In this document: positions 18,226-26,442 of the stretch, in pieces
How positions within the stretch are numbered: position 1 is the first letter of the stretch
Layout: each line of letters begins with the position of its first letter
Position numbers and translations under genes: made by a program
Source of the DNA: CAYVGO01 sp964450725
GTDB lineage: Bacteria; Bacteroidota; Bacteroidia; Bacteroidales; UBA932
Direction of reading: 5' to 3'
Assembly (NCBI GenBank): GCA_964450725.1
Contig: CAYVGO010000022.1
Location: 1 to 34,397, forward strand
DNA length: 34,397 nucleotides
The notes under the pieces: model-generated
Databases searched by the model: none
Told to the model about the DNA's origin: nothing
The model's input: only the letters and a program-made list of their open reading frames with translations

Positions 18226-18790
18226 ACTTATTGAAGACCTAACAATACTATCAGAACATATTTTATTGGGGAAAACTTTACTTTACCCAACAGATACTAT
18301 TTGGGGAATAGGTTGTGATGCCACAAACAGTGTTGCGGTAGATAGAATTTTTAAAATAAAGGAACGTGCCGAATCAAAATCGGTGGTGATATTGATGGAA
18401 AATATAGAGATGATAGAATATTTTACAGGAAAACTACCCCAATCAATTGTCGAAGTTATTACAACAACAGAAAGACCCACCACTTTTATTTTAAAAAACC
18501 ATCACTCTTTTTTACCCACCAAAGTAGTTTCTTCTGAAAACACCGTCGCTATACGTATTCCAAAACATCATTTTTGCTTGGCTTTACTGAATAAAATTCA
18601 GCGTCCGTTGGTGTCAAGTTCAGCAAATATTAGCGGTACGTTTTATCCTAAAAAATATGCCGAAATAGAAGAAGTTATCAAAAATCGAGTAGATTATATT
18701 GCTTCACAAATTTATGATACAAGTATTGTTACTCAACCTTCTAGAATTGTACGCTTTGAAAATGAGAAAATGATTTTACTAAGACCTTAA
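18209..18790 (+). CDS. tsaC: L-threonylcarbamoyladenylate synthase (YrdC/Sua5 family)
   Basis: This enzyme makes threonylcarbamoyl-AMP from threonine, bicarbonate and ATP, the first step of the t6A37 tRNA modification. The 193-residue protein is a single YrdC domain. Visible landmarks are LYPTDTIWGIGCDA, KIKERAESKSVVILM, the TERPTTFIL segment, TVAIRIPKH and RPLVSSSANISG. There is no C-terminal Sua5 domain, so it is the short TsaC form. The ATG at 18209 lies inside era. It is notable that mtaB, which adds a methylthio group to t6A37, lies 5 kb downstream. Confidence 0.93.
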   Translation: MTIKNKLIEDLTILSEHILLGKTLLYPTDTIWGIGCDATNSVAVDRIFKIKERAESKSVVILMENIEMIEYFTGKLPQSIVEVITTTERPTTFILKNHHSFLPTKVVSSENTVAIRIPKHHFCLALLNKIQRPLVSSSANISGTFYPKKYAEIEEVIKNRVDYIASQIYDTSIVTQPSRIVRFENEKMILLRP

Positions 18791-18830
18791 AACTAATGAT
18801 GACTTTTATCACATTTTAACCCATTACAAT

Positions 18831-20936
18831 ATGAAACTATTTTTCACCTTCTACTTTTGTTTATTTTTAATCGTCTCGTTTACGTTTGGTGCTACGTCTA
18901 AAAAAACTAAAATACAAATTCCTGTCAAAGTTGCATGCGTTGGCAATAGTGTAACTTTTGGCATGGGGGTTGAAAATCGAGAAATCAATTGTTACCCTGC
19001 ACAACTTCAACAATTGCTGGGCAATGGTTACGAAGTTCTTAATTTTGGACACAGCGGTGCAACCTTACTGTCTAAAGGTCATAAACCTTATATTTTACAG
19101 CCCGAATTTCGTGCGGCGATGAATTTTAAACCCGACATGGTCATTATTCATTTGGGATTAAACGACACAGACCCACGTAATTGGGTGAATTATCGTGATG
19201 AATTTAGAAGTAATTATGTGGCTTTAATTGACTCTTTTAGAAAAATACAACCTAAAGTGAAAATTTGGATTTGTAAAATGAGTCCAATTTTCTCTGGTCA
19301 TCGACGTTTTTTATCCGGAACACGTGATTGGTACTGGGAAATTCAAGATGCAATTACTGAAGTCTCAAAAACTACTTCTGTTGGTTATATTGACTTATAT
19401 TCTCCACTAAGTATTCACCCTGATTGGTTTCCTGACAATATTCATCCAACAAGTAAGGGTGCTAAGCAAATCGCCGCAACTGTTTATCAAAACATTTCAG
19501 GAAATTTCGGTGGTTTACAACTTTCTCCGCTATACAGTAACAATATGATGTTGCCTCACCAAGTTTCTTTTACCGTCAGAGGTATTGCCAACAGTGGCGA
19601 AAAAATTATATTGTCCATCGGCGAGCAAACCAAAGAAACTATAACGCAACCAAACGGCACGTGGGAAATCATGTTGAATCCTATTATTGATTTTACACAA
19701 CAATACACTTTATCCATTAAATCTCCAAGCAAAGAATTGAATTTTACGAATGTTATTGTGGGTGATATTTGGATTTGTGCCGGTCAATCCAATATGGATT
19801 TTCAGGTTAACCAATCTGCTGAATCTCGTGAAATATTAGAATCGCCTACCTTCGGAAATATCAGATTATTCAATATCAAAATGAATGTCCCTCCACGTCA
19901 ACCTTTAGATTTTTTATGGTTAGAAAAAATTAATGGTTTTATGTTAGATAGTATTGAGCCATGGGAAGTGGCAAACCAGCACACTGTAGCTAAATTTTCA
20001 GCCGTAGGTTATACATTCGGTAAAATGCTATGTGATAGTTTGCAAAAACCTGTTGGCTTAATTGATATATCTTTAGGAGGTTCTACGACTGAAAGTTGGA
20101 TTTCTCGTAAAATATTGGAGTTTGATAACTTAACGGTTAATTTACTGACAGACTATATCCACAATGATAACACACATGGTTGGGTACGTGAAGTTGCGGG
20201 ACAACAATTGAAAAATTCTAAAATCAAAAATCAGCGACACTATTTTGACCCGGCCTATCTTTATGAAACTCGAATCTTACCTTTGCAAAATTTTACAATT
20301 AAAGGCGTACTTTGGTATCAGGGAGAGTCTAATGCCGACAGAATTACTCTACATGAAAAATTATTACCAATGGTGGTAAAGACTTTTAGAACCTCTTTTT
20401 CGGCTTATGATACAAAAAAACTCCCGTTTTATTATGTGCAACTATCAAGTATTCATACTAGACCAACATGGGGTTATTTTAGAGACAGTCAGAGAAAATT
20501 ATTAACTCATATAGAAAATACAGGCATGGTAGTGTGTAGCGACTTGGGAGACAGTATTGATGTTCATCCTCGTCAAAAAAAGCAAGTCGGAGAAAGGCTC
20601 GCACGTTGGGCGTTATCGCAGGTATATGGTAAAAATATTACACCTTCCGGACCTCTATTTGAAAAAGTAATCTTTAAAGAAAATATTGCAGAGATTACCT
20701 TTCTCTACAGTAAAGGTTTACAAGGTAGAGACAATCAACCGCTAAAATCATTTGAAATAGCGGGAGAAAATCACATTTTTTATCCGGCAACGGCTGTTAT
20801 TGAAGACAATAAAGTAATTTTACAATCACACAACGTAACAATTCCTAAATATGTACGTTATGGTTATCAACCTTATACAGATGGCAATCTAATCAATGAC
20901 GATTTTTTACCTGCATCTACGTTTAGTAATGAATAA
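18831..20936 (+). CDS. Secreted two-domain SGNH hydrolase / sialate O-acetylesterase
   Basis: A 701-residue exported esterase with a Sec signal peptide (about 1-20, ending FTFGATS). The first domain (about 32-225) is a GDSL/SGNH hydrolase: nucleophile S40 in GNSVTFG, oxyanion Gly/Asn in HSGATL and GLNDTDPRN, and the Asp-His pair D202/H205 in PDNIHPT. The second domain (about 310-640) is a sialate O-acetylesterase (SASA) domain: nucleophile S320 in CAGQSNMDF, GGSTTESWIS, WYQGESNAD (E499) and D577-x-H579 (DVHPRQK). Both catalytic sets look intact. Two-domain enzymes of this design, such as NanS of Tannerella forsythia and EstA of Bacteroides, remove O-acetyl groups from sialic acid so sialidases can act. 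No sialidase lies nearby, so the substrate is inferred. It follows tsaC by 40 bp. Confidence 0.9.
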   Translation: MKLFFTFYFCLFLIVSFTFGATSKKTKIQIPVKVACVGNSVTFGMGVENREINCYPAQLQQLLGNGYEVLNFGHSGATLLSKGHKPYILQPEFRAAMNFKPDMVIIHLGLNDTDPRNWVNYRDEFRSNYVALIDSFRKIQPKVKIWICKMSPIFSGHRRFLSGTRDWYWEIQDAITEVSKTTSVGYIDLYSPLSIHPDWFPDNIHPTSKGAKQIAATVYQNISGNFGGLQLSPLYSNNMMLPHQVSFTVRGIANSGEKIILSIGEQTKETITQPNGTWEIMLNPIIDFTQQYTLSIKSPSKELNFTNVIVGDIWICAGQSNMDFQVNQSAESREILESPTFGNIRLFNIKMNVPPRQPLDFLWLEKINGFMLDSIEPWEVANQHTVAKFSAVGYTFGKMLCDSLQKPVGLIDISLGGSTTESWISRKILEFDNLTVNLLTDYIHNDNTHGWVREVAGQQLKNSKIKNQRHYFDPAYLYETRILPLQNFTIKGVLWYQGESNADRITLHEKLLPMVVKTFRTSFSAYDTKKLPFYYVQLSSIHTRPTWGYFRDSQRKLLTHIENTGMVVCSDLGDSIDVHPRQKKQVGERLARWALSQVYGKNITPSGPLFEKVIFKENIAEITFLYSKGLQGRDNQPLKSFEIAGENHIFYPATAVIEDNKVILQSHNVTIPKYVRYGYQPYTDGNLINDDFLPASTFSNE

Positions 20937-20993
20937 AATCAATCTGGCGATCTATCTTGATTTGTAGGAAGTACGAACTATCGAAGAAAGTGT

Positions 20994-21018
20994 CCAAACT
21001 TTCCATTCTAAAGTTTGG
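20994..21018 (+). terminator. Hairpin terminator after the esterase gene, overlapping a -33 element
   Basis: A perfect 9-bp inverted repeat (CCAAACTTT / AAAGTTTGG, 7-base loop) is followed by a T-rich tract to 21035, as in an intrinsic terminator. The right arm contains the TTTG -33 element of the next promoter. It could therefore also act as an operator. Confidence 0.6.
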
Positions 21019-21044
21019 TATATTTTATTTTTTTTGTAATTTTG
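21014..21044 (+). promoter_or_regulatory. Predicted sigma-A promoter of the zapA operon
   Basis: TTTG (21014-21017), a 19-base spacer and TAATTTTG (21037-21044) match the Bacteroidota promoter perfectly, 19 bases before the ATG at 21064. Confidence 0.82.
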
Positions 21045-21063
21045 CATAACAAATCAAGAATTT

Positions 21064-21357
21064 ATGACAGATTCATTGGTGAATTTAATTCAATCTTTAA
21101 ATGGCAAGGCTGAGCAACTCCGATTACAAAAAGTTGAATATATTTCAATCATTACTAATTTAAGAACGCAACTTGAACATTCTAAAAAACAATTAGAAAA
21201 CGCCAATAGCCAAATTAAAAACTTAAACGACAAATATAATCAGCAAATACTGAAAAACGCATTTGAAAAATCAAGTGAAGATACGACAGAAGCAAAATTA
21301 CGGATTACTGCTATTATCAAAGAGATAGAAAACTGCATAAAACTTTTAAGCCGATAA
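21064..21357 (+). CDS. Small coiled-coil protein upstream of zapA
   Basis: A 97-residue, cytoplasmic, charged protein with no signal peptide. Nearly all of it (about residues 5-60 and 72-95) has heptad-like spacing of Leu/Ile, including NLIQSLNGKAEQLRLQKVEY and LRTQLEHSKKQLENANSQIK, so it should form a coiled coil. I do not recognise a named family by motif. Its place one base before zapA, behind the same promoter, is common in Bacteroidota and suggests a role with ZapA at the division ring, perhaps like the coiled-coil protein ZapB of E. coli. That is inference from position and shape, not homology. Confidence 0.75.
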   Translation: MTDSLVNLIQSLNGKAEQLRLQKVEYISIITNLRTQLEHSKKQLENANSQIKNLNDKYNQQILKNAFEKSSEDTTEAKLRITAIIKEIENCIKLLSR

Positions 21358-21358
21358 G

Positions 21359-21673
21359 ATGGAAAATCAATTAAGTATAACATTACGTATTGGTGAAAGA
21401 GTTTACCCAATGAAAATATATCCTCAAGAAGAGGCTTTAATTCGTAATGCAGAAGGGTTGATTAGAGAACGAATAGAACATTTTAAAGCAAAATATCCGG
21501 AAAGGGATATGCACGATTGGTTAGTGTTGACGGCACTGCATTTAAGCAGAAATTTTTTGTACCAAGAAGAACAATGCAATATAACGGAACTCACAGAAAA
21601 ATTATCATTGATTGATCAAAAACTAAATGATATTATAGAAGATAATGAAATAACTTCTTTATCTGTGGATTGA
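21359..21673 (+). CDS. zapA: Cell division protein ZapA
   Basis: ZapA binds FtsZ and promotes bundling of protofilaments in the division ring. The 104-residue protein has the ZapA fold: an N-terminal beta hairpin (ITLRIGERVYPMKIYPQEE), then a helix beginning with EALIRNAEGLIRERIEHFKAKY and a long C-terminal coiled-coil helix for dimer and tetramer formation. Bacteroidota ZapA proteins are about this length. It starts one base after the coiled-coil gene and is followed by the predicted 6S RNA, an arrangement reminiscent of zapA-ssrS in proteobacteria. Confidence 0.88.
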   Translation: MENQLSITLRIGERVYPMKIYPQEEALIRNAEGLIRERIEHFKAKYPERDMHDWLVLTALHLSRNFLYQEEQCNITELTEKLSLIDQKLNDIIEDNEITSLSVD

Positions 21674-21681
21674 CGTTATAT

Positions 21682-21689
21682 TACTTTTG
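21682..21689 (+). promoter_or_regulatory. Predicted -7 element of the 6S-like RNA
   Basis: TACTTTTG matches TAnnTTTG; a TTTA lies 20 bases upstream as a weak -33. The expected start (about 21695-21700) coincides with the 5' arm of the RNA's closing stem, which supports both calls. Confidence 0.6.
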
Positions 21690-21695
21690 ACATAC

Positions 21696-21900
21696 AATTT
21701 TAACCGCATAGGTTTCCCTTTCAGTTGCGAAAACTAACATTTTAAACACTTTGGTTCTGAAAGTTTGTAGCATAAAAACAGGCCTCAATCCTTCGGGATA
21801 TTCTTTTGAATCAGTGGACGTTTGAATGTTACAACAGGTTCCAATATGACTATAGAGTTTTTCGTCAAACTCACGGGACTTATGCGGTTATTTTATTTAT
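21696..21900 (+). ncRNA. ssrS: Probable 6S RNA
   Basis: About 190-200 bases fold into one long interrupted hairpin, the shape of 6S RNA, which mimics an open promoter and sequesters housekeeping RNA polymerase. Nested pairings read from the sequence are: AACCGCATA (21702-21710) with TATGCGGTT (21881-21889); TCCC with GGGA; TTG-CGAAAA with TTTTTCG-TCAA; TAACATT with AATGTTA and AAAC with GTTT; TGGTTC-GAAAG with CTTTT-GAATCA; and a tip ATCC-TTC-GGGAT. About 25 bases are left unpaired on the 3' side only, where the central bubble of 6S RNA would be. A T-rich tail follows. The position next to zapA is as for ssrS in proteobacteria, and Bacteroidota 6S RNAs are known as a separate Rfam family. No sequence search was run. 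Confidence 0.75.
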
Positions 21901-21921
21901 TTTTCATTAAACAACACAACA

Positions 21922-21971
21922 AGTAGATATTGTGTTCTTTCTACTGGTTATTTTTTTGAACTAAAGAACAC
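21922..21971 (+). promoter_or_regulatory. Competing hairpins upstream of rny
   Basis: Hairpin A pairs AGTAGA (21922-21927) with TCTACT (21940-21945). Hairpin B pairs GTGTTCTTT (21932-21940) perfectly with AAAGAACAC (21963-21971). The left arm of B lies in the loop of A and shares a base with its right arm, so they compete (or form a pseudoknot). B ends 20 bases before the rny ATG. Confidence 0.4.
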
Positions 21972-21991
21972 GCAGATTAAAATTTATATTT

Positions 21992-23521
21992 ATGGAAATA
22001 ATAATACCCATTGTTATAGGATTATTGGCGGCGGGAGTTGCAGTAACAATTTATCACTTGGCAACTAAAGCGAAAAATAAAAAAGTATTGGAAGCAATGA
22101 TTGCTGAAGGAGAAATCCTGAAAAAAGAGAAAATCTTACAAGCTAAAGAAAAATTCCAAGAACTTAAGCAACAACATGATAAGATGGTCAGTGAAAGAAT
22201 GTCTAAAATCTCTTCGTCTGAAAATCGTATTAGTCAGAAAGAAACACATCTTCAACAAAAAATTGAAGAACAAAACAAAAAACATGCTGAGTTGGAAAGC
22301 ATAAGAACTAATTTACATAACCAAATTGAACGATTAACAAAAAAAGAAGAAGAGGTCAATAAATTAAAACAACAGCAAATCACCCAATTGGAAACAATTG
22401 CTAACTTATCTGCCGAAGAAGCTAAGAAAAACTTAATTGTAACGATTAAAGATGAGGCTAAAACTCAAGCCATGTCTTATATCAATGAAATTATGGATGA
22501 AGCACGTGTTACTGCTGCTAAGGAAGCAAAGCGCATTGTGCTGATGACCATTCAACGAAATGCTACAGAAGTTGCCGTAGAAAATTCTGTTACGGTATTT
22601 AATATTGAGAATGATGAGGTGAAAGGACGTATTATCGGACGTGAAGGGCGTAATATCAGAGCATTGGAAGCCGCAACAGGTGTAGAGATTATTGTTGATG
22701 ATACACCAGAAGCTATTGTACTGTCATGTTTTGACCCTGTACGTAGAGAAGTAGCCAGATTAGCCTTACATCAATTGGTTACCGACGGACGTATTCACCC
22801 TGCACGTATTGAGGAAGTTGTTGCTAAAATTCAACGTCAGGTAGAAGAGGAAGTCGTAGAAACAGGTAAACGAACTTGTATTGACTTAGGAATACACGGA
22901 CTACATCATGAATTAATGAAATTGGTCGGAAGTATGAAATACCGCTCATCTTACGGACAAAATCTACTGCAACACTCGCGAGAAGTAGCCAATCTTTGTG
23001 CTACGATGGCGGCAGAATTGGGACTTAATCAAAGTATTGCTAAAAGAGCAGGCTTACTACATGACATCGGAAAGGTTTCTGCTGAAAATCCCGATTTACC
23101 TCACGCAATTTTAGGTATGAACTTGGCTGAGCGCTATAAAGAAAAACCCGAAGTTTGTAACGCTATCGGTTCTCACCATGAAGAGGTAGAAATGAATACT
23201 TTAATATCTCCTATAGTGCAGGTGTGTGACGCTATTTCCGGAGCACGTCCGGGAGCAAGGAGAGAAATCGTAGAAGCTTACATCAAACGTTTGAAAGGAT
23301 TAGAAGATTTGGCTGCATCATATCCCGGTGTTGAAAAAACTTATGCCATACAAGCAGGACGTGAACTACGGGTAATTGTTGCCAGTGAAAAGGTAGCAGA
23401 TGGAGAGGTAGAAAAACTATCTTCTGACATTGCACAACGTATTCATGAAGAAATGACCTATCCGGGACAAGTAAAAATCACCGTAATTCGTGAGACCAGA
23501 GCTGTTAATTACGCAAAATAA
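21992..23521 (+). CDS. rny: Ribonuclease Y
   Basis: RNase Y is a membrane-anchored endoribonuclease that starts mRNA decay. The 509-residue protein has the expected four parts: an N-terminal membrane anchor (about 3-25, IIIPIVIGLLAAGVAVTIYHL), a long coiled coil (about 30-195, rich in Lys/Glu/Gln), a KH domain beginning near residue 209 (VKGRIIGREGRNIRALEAAT) and an HD domain with the metal-binding H357-D358 in LLHDIGK and ISPIVQVCDAISG later. Length is typical (about 510-520). It heads an operon with mtaB (3-bp gap) and prfC. Confidence 0.96.
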   Translation: MEIIIPIVIGLLAAGVAVTIYHLATKAKNKKVLEAMIAEGEILKKEKILQAKEKFQELKQQHDKMVSERMSKISSSENRISQKETHLQQKIEEQNKKHAELESIRTNLHNQIERLTKKEEEVNKLKQQQITQLETIANLSAEEAKKNLIVTIKDEAKTQAMSYINEIMDEARVTAAKEAKRIVLMTIQRNATEVAVENSVTVFNIENDEVKGRIIGREGRNIRALEAATGVEIIVDDTPEAIVLSCFDPVRREVARLALHQLVTDGRIHPARIEEVVAKIQRQVEEEVVETGKRTCIDLGIHGLHHELMKLVGSMKYRSSYGQNLLQHSREVANLCATMAAELGLNQSIAKRAGLLHDIGKVSAENPDLPHAILGMNLAERYKEKPEVCNAIGSHHEEVEMNTLISPIVQVCDAISGARPGARREIVEAYIKRLKGLEDLAASYPGVEKTYAIQAGRELRVIVASEKVADGEVEKLSSDIAQRIHEEMTYPGQVKITVIRETRAVNYAK

Positions 23522-23524
23522 TTG

Positions 23525-24817
23525 ATGAGTCAGCGTTTCAGAATTGTTAATTTCGGCTGTAAACTCAACTATGCCGAAGCCTCTTCGGTAGCACAAGAAC
23601 TTATTTCACTCGGTTGGACTGAAGTTACACAGGATAATGAGCCGGCACAATGGTATATTATTAACTCTTGTGCCGTAACTCAACAAGCCGAGAAAAAGTG
23701 TCAATACATCATCAGAAAAATCATTCATCAAACTCCTTACGCATCTATTGCCGTTATGGGGTGTTTTGCTTCTCTGCAACCGGAAAATGTTGCTGCCATT
23801 GCGGGTGTTATTATTGTGGCAGACAAAGGAGAGATTGTCAAAAAAATCATTCATCATACTTCCTCTGAAAATACGGAGAGTTGTTCTGTTAACGTAGAGT
23901 CTGCCAAAACCTCTTTCTATAAAGCTTTTTCTATCGGTGAACGTACCCGTACGTTTTTGAAAATCCAAGACGGTTGCGATTACCAATGCTCATACTGCAC
24001 GATTCCTTTAGCACGCGGAAAAAGTCGGAACATTTCCATTGCCGAAGTAATAGAGCAAGCCAAATCTACCTTATCTCAAGGTACTAAAGAGTTAGTGCTT
24101 ACCGGAGTAAATACCGGAGATTTCGGACGAAGTACGGGGGAAAAATTTATTGATTTACTACAATCATTATCCTTGGTTTTAAACGAATGCCGTTGTAGAA
24201 TTTCCTCTATAGAACCCAACCTTTTAACGGAAGAAATTCTTGCTTTATTACAACAGCACAAATGTTTTATGCCACACTTTCATATTCCGATGCAAAGCGG
24301 GAATAATAAAATATTGGGATTGATGAGACGGCGATACAATGTCGAAGATTTCACGGAAAAAATAACCATGATACGCCGTTATTTTCCTGATGCTTTTATC
24401 GGTATTGATGTGATTGTCGGATTTCCGACAGAAACAGATGAAGATTTTAGACTAACATACGATTTACTGTCAGCATTACAACCTTCGGCATTACACATTT
24501 TCCCCTACTCTGTCAGACCCAATACCGATGCTGCCAAACTTCCGCAAATACACCCTACCCTTATCCAACAACGTGTAAAACAATTACAGGAACTGCACTG
24601 TTCGTTCAGCAAGTTGTATTATACACATTTTAAAGATAAAATTGCTCACGTACTTTTTGAAAGAGGAAAAGAAGGAGAGGCTGAAGGATTGACAGAACAT
24701 TACCTTAAAGTATGTGTAAAAACAAGTCGATTGTTAGAAAATCAAATACACAAAGTGCGCTTAACAATATTAAAAGAAGAGGATAAAAATTATTTTTACC
24801 AAGCAGAATTATTATAA
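23525..24817 (+). CDS. mtaB: tRNA t6A37 methylthiotransferase MtaB
   Basis: MtaB is a radical-SAM enzyme that converts t6A37 to ms2t6A37 in tRNA. The 430-residue protein has the UPF0004 domain with three cluster cysteines (C12 in FGCKLNYAE, C49 in NSCAVT, C80 in MGCFAS), the radical-SAM motif C151-x3-C155-x2-C158 (DGCDYQCSYCTIPLARG) and a C-terminal TRAM-like segment. The sequence GCKLNYAE and the GVNTGDFG loop fit MtaB better than MiaB or RimO. The ATG at 23525 is chosen; a TTG immediately before it is in frame but unlikely. The rny stop is 3 bp upstream and prfC begins 5 bp downstream. Confidence 0.92.
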   Translation: MSQRFRIVNFGCKLNYAEASSVAQELISLGWTEVTQDNEPAQWYIINSCAVTQQAEKKCQYIIRKIIHQTPYASIAVMGCFASLQPENVAAIAGVIIVADKGEIVKKIIHHTSSENTESCSVNVESAKTSFYKAFSIGERTRTFLKIQDGCDYQCSYCTIPLARGKSRNISIAEVIEQAKSTLSQGTKELVLTGVNTGDFGRSTGEKFIDLLQSLSLVLNECRCRISSIEPNLLTEEILALLQQHKCFMPHFHIPMQSGNNKILGLMRRRYNVEDFTEKITMIRRYFPDAFIGIDVIVGFPTETDEDFRLTYDLLSALQPSALHIFPYSVRPNTDAAKLPQIHPTLIQQRVKQLQELHCSFSKLYYTHFKDKIAHVLFERGKEGEAEGLTEHYLKVCVKTSRLLENQIHKVRLTILKEEDKNYFYQAELL

Positions 24818-24822
24818 CTACT

Positions 24823-26406
24823 ATGGAATTTACCGAAGAAATCAAACGTCGACGAACCTTTGCTATTATTGCTCATCCTGACGGCGGAAAAACAACGTTG
24901 ACAGAAAAACTGTTACTATTTGGCGGCGCAATTCATATTGCGGGAGCCGTAAAATCGAATAAGATTAAGAAAGGTGCAACGTCAGACTTTATGGAAATCG
25001 AAAGACAGCGTGGAATTTCGGTCTCTACGTCTGTCATGGCTTTTGAATACGGAGGGTTAAAAATAAACATCTTAGATACGCCCGGACACGAAGACTTTGC
25101 CGAAGATACTTACAGAACACTCTCTGCCGTTGACAGTGCCATAGTGGTCATTGACAGTGCCAAAGGGGTAGAAAGTCAGACCCGAAAGTTGATGGAGGTG
25201 TGCAGAATGCGTAAAACGCCGGTGATGGTATTTGTAAATAAAATGGACAGAATTGGTAAAGACCCTTTTGAATTGTTAGATGAAATTGAAGAAGAATTAA
25301 AGATTAAAGTTACCCCCATGACCTTTCCTATCGGAAACGGGGATAAGTTTAAGGGGGTTTACGACTTTTCTCACAAAAGAATAGCACTGTTTTATCAGTA
25401 TGATAAACAACGTGCAGAGGGAGATTTATTACAGTTTGATAATTTATCTGACTCCAATATTGACCACCATATCGGAGAACCCTTAGCCGAAAAATTAAGA
25501 GAAGATGTAGAACTGATAGAGGCAGTATACCCTACCCTACAACATGAAGATTACTTAGCCGGAAATGTAGCACCGGTTTTCTTTGGCAGTGCTTTGAATA
25601 CTTTCGGAGTGAGAGAAGTATTAGACACCTTCTGCCAAATGGCTCCTCATCCAAGAGTTACACAAACAGACACCAGAATGGTTGACCCTTTTGAAGAAAA
25701 ACTAACTGCTTTTGTCTTTAAAATTCATGCCAACATGGATCCAAACCATCGCAACAGATTGGCATTTTTAAAAATTTGTTCGGGAGTATTTGAAAGAAAC
25801 AAACCCTATTACCATGTTAGACTCAATAAATCTTTCAAATACTCAAGTCCCAATGCTTTTTTAGCCGATAAAAAAGAGGTTGTAGATGTAGCTTATGCGG
25901 GTGATATTGTAGGACTACCCGATACCGGAAATTTTAAAATCGGAGATTCTGTTACCGAAGGAGAAAAACTGCAATTCAAAGGTATTCCGAGTTTTTCTCC
26001 CGAACAATTCCGCTATATTGAAAATGCAGACCCTATGAAATCAAAACAGTTGGCAAAAGGTATTGACCAATTGATGGACGAAGGGATAGCCCAACTCTTC
26101 ACCGCTCGGCATAACGGACGTAAAATTATCGGTACAGTCGGAAGTTTACAGTTTGAAGTGATTGAATATAGATTGGAGCATGAGTATGGAGCCAAATGTC
26201 GGTGGGAAGCCTTATCGCTCTACAAAGCCTGCTGGATAGAATGTAATAATCCTGCCGTATTACAAGACTTTTTACAGCGCAAGCAAACAAATATTGCCAT
26301 TGACAAAGATGACCGATTAGTATTCTTGGCAGACTCCTCTTTTGCCCTTGACATGGCACAGGAAAAATTCCCCGAAATCACATTCTATTTTACCTCAGAA
26401 AAATAA
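24823..26406 (+). CDS. prfC: Peptide chain release factor 3
   Basis: RF3 is a translational GTPase that removes RF1/RF2 from the ribosome after termination. The 527-residue protein has G1 AHPDGGKTTLTEKLL (17-31), G2 around RQRGISVSTSVM, G3 DTPGHEDFAEDTYRTL and G4 NKMDR, followed by domains II and III with the RF3-specific SLQFEVIEYRLEHEYGA near the end. Residue 21 is Gly where RF3 usually has Ala (HPDAGKTT), a mild change inside the P-loop that should still bind GTP. The length is standard. It is the last gene of rny-mtaB-prfC; no clear T-tailed terminator follows. Confidence 0.96.
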   Translation: MEFTEEIKRRRTFAIIAHPDGGKTTLTEKLLLFGGAIHIAGAVKSNKIKKGATSDFMEIERQRGISVSTSVMAFEYGGLKINILDTPGHEDFAEDTYRTLSAVDSAIVVIDSAKGVESQTRKLMEVCRMRKTPVMVFVNKMDRIGKDPFELLDEIEEELKIKVTPMTFPIGNGDKFKGVYDFSHKRIALFYQYDKQRAEGDLLQFDNLSDSNIDHHIGEPLAEKLREDVELIEAVYPTLQHEDYLAGNVAPVFFGSALNTFGVREVLDTFCQMAPHPRVTQTDTRMVDPFEEKLTAFVFKIHANMDPNHRNRLAFLKICSGVFERNKPYYHVRLNKSFKYSSPNAFLADKKEVVDVAYAGDIVGLPDTGNFKIGDSVTEGEKLQFKGIPSFSPEQFRYIENADPMKSKQLAKGIDQLMDEGIAQLFTARHNGRKIIGTVGSLQFEVIEYRLEHEYGAKCRWEALSLYKACWIECNNPAVLQDFLQRKQTNIAIDKDDRLVFLADSSFALDMAQEKFPEITFYFTSEK

Positions 26407-26442
26407 CGATTGACGGTGAGTAATTAATGATTAATGGTGCGT

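Larger units (their letters stand above)
21674..21991. other. Intergenic region between zapA and rny
   Basis: This 318-bp stretch without a protein gene is almost fully used: a -7 element (21682-21689), a predicted 6S RNA (about 21696-21900) and a leader with two competing hairpins just before rny (21922-21971). Confidence 0.7.

Noticed and set aside
24883..24894. Gly for Ala in the RF3 P-loop as a defect
   Set aside because: The lysine and threonine of the loop are intact and a small residue is kept, so loss of GTP binding is unlikely; noted in the gene entry only.
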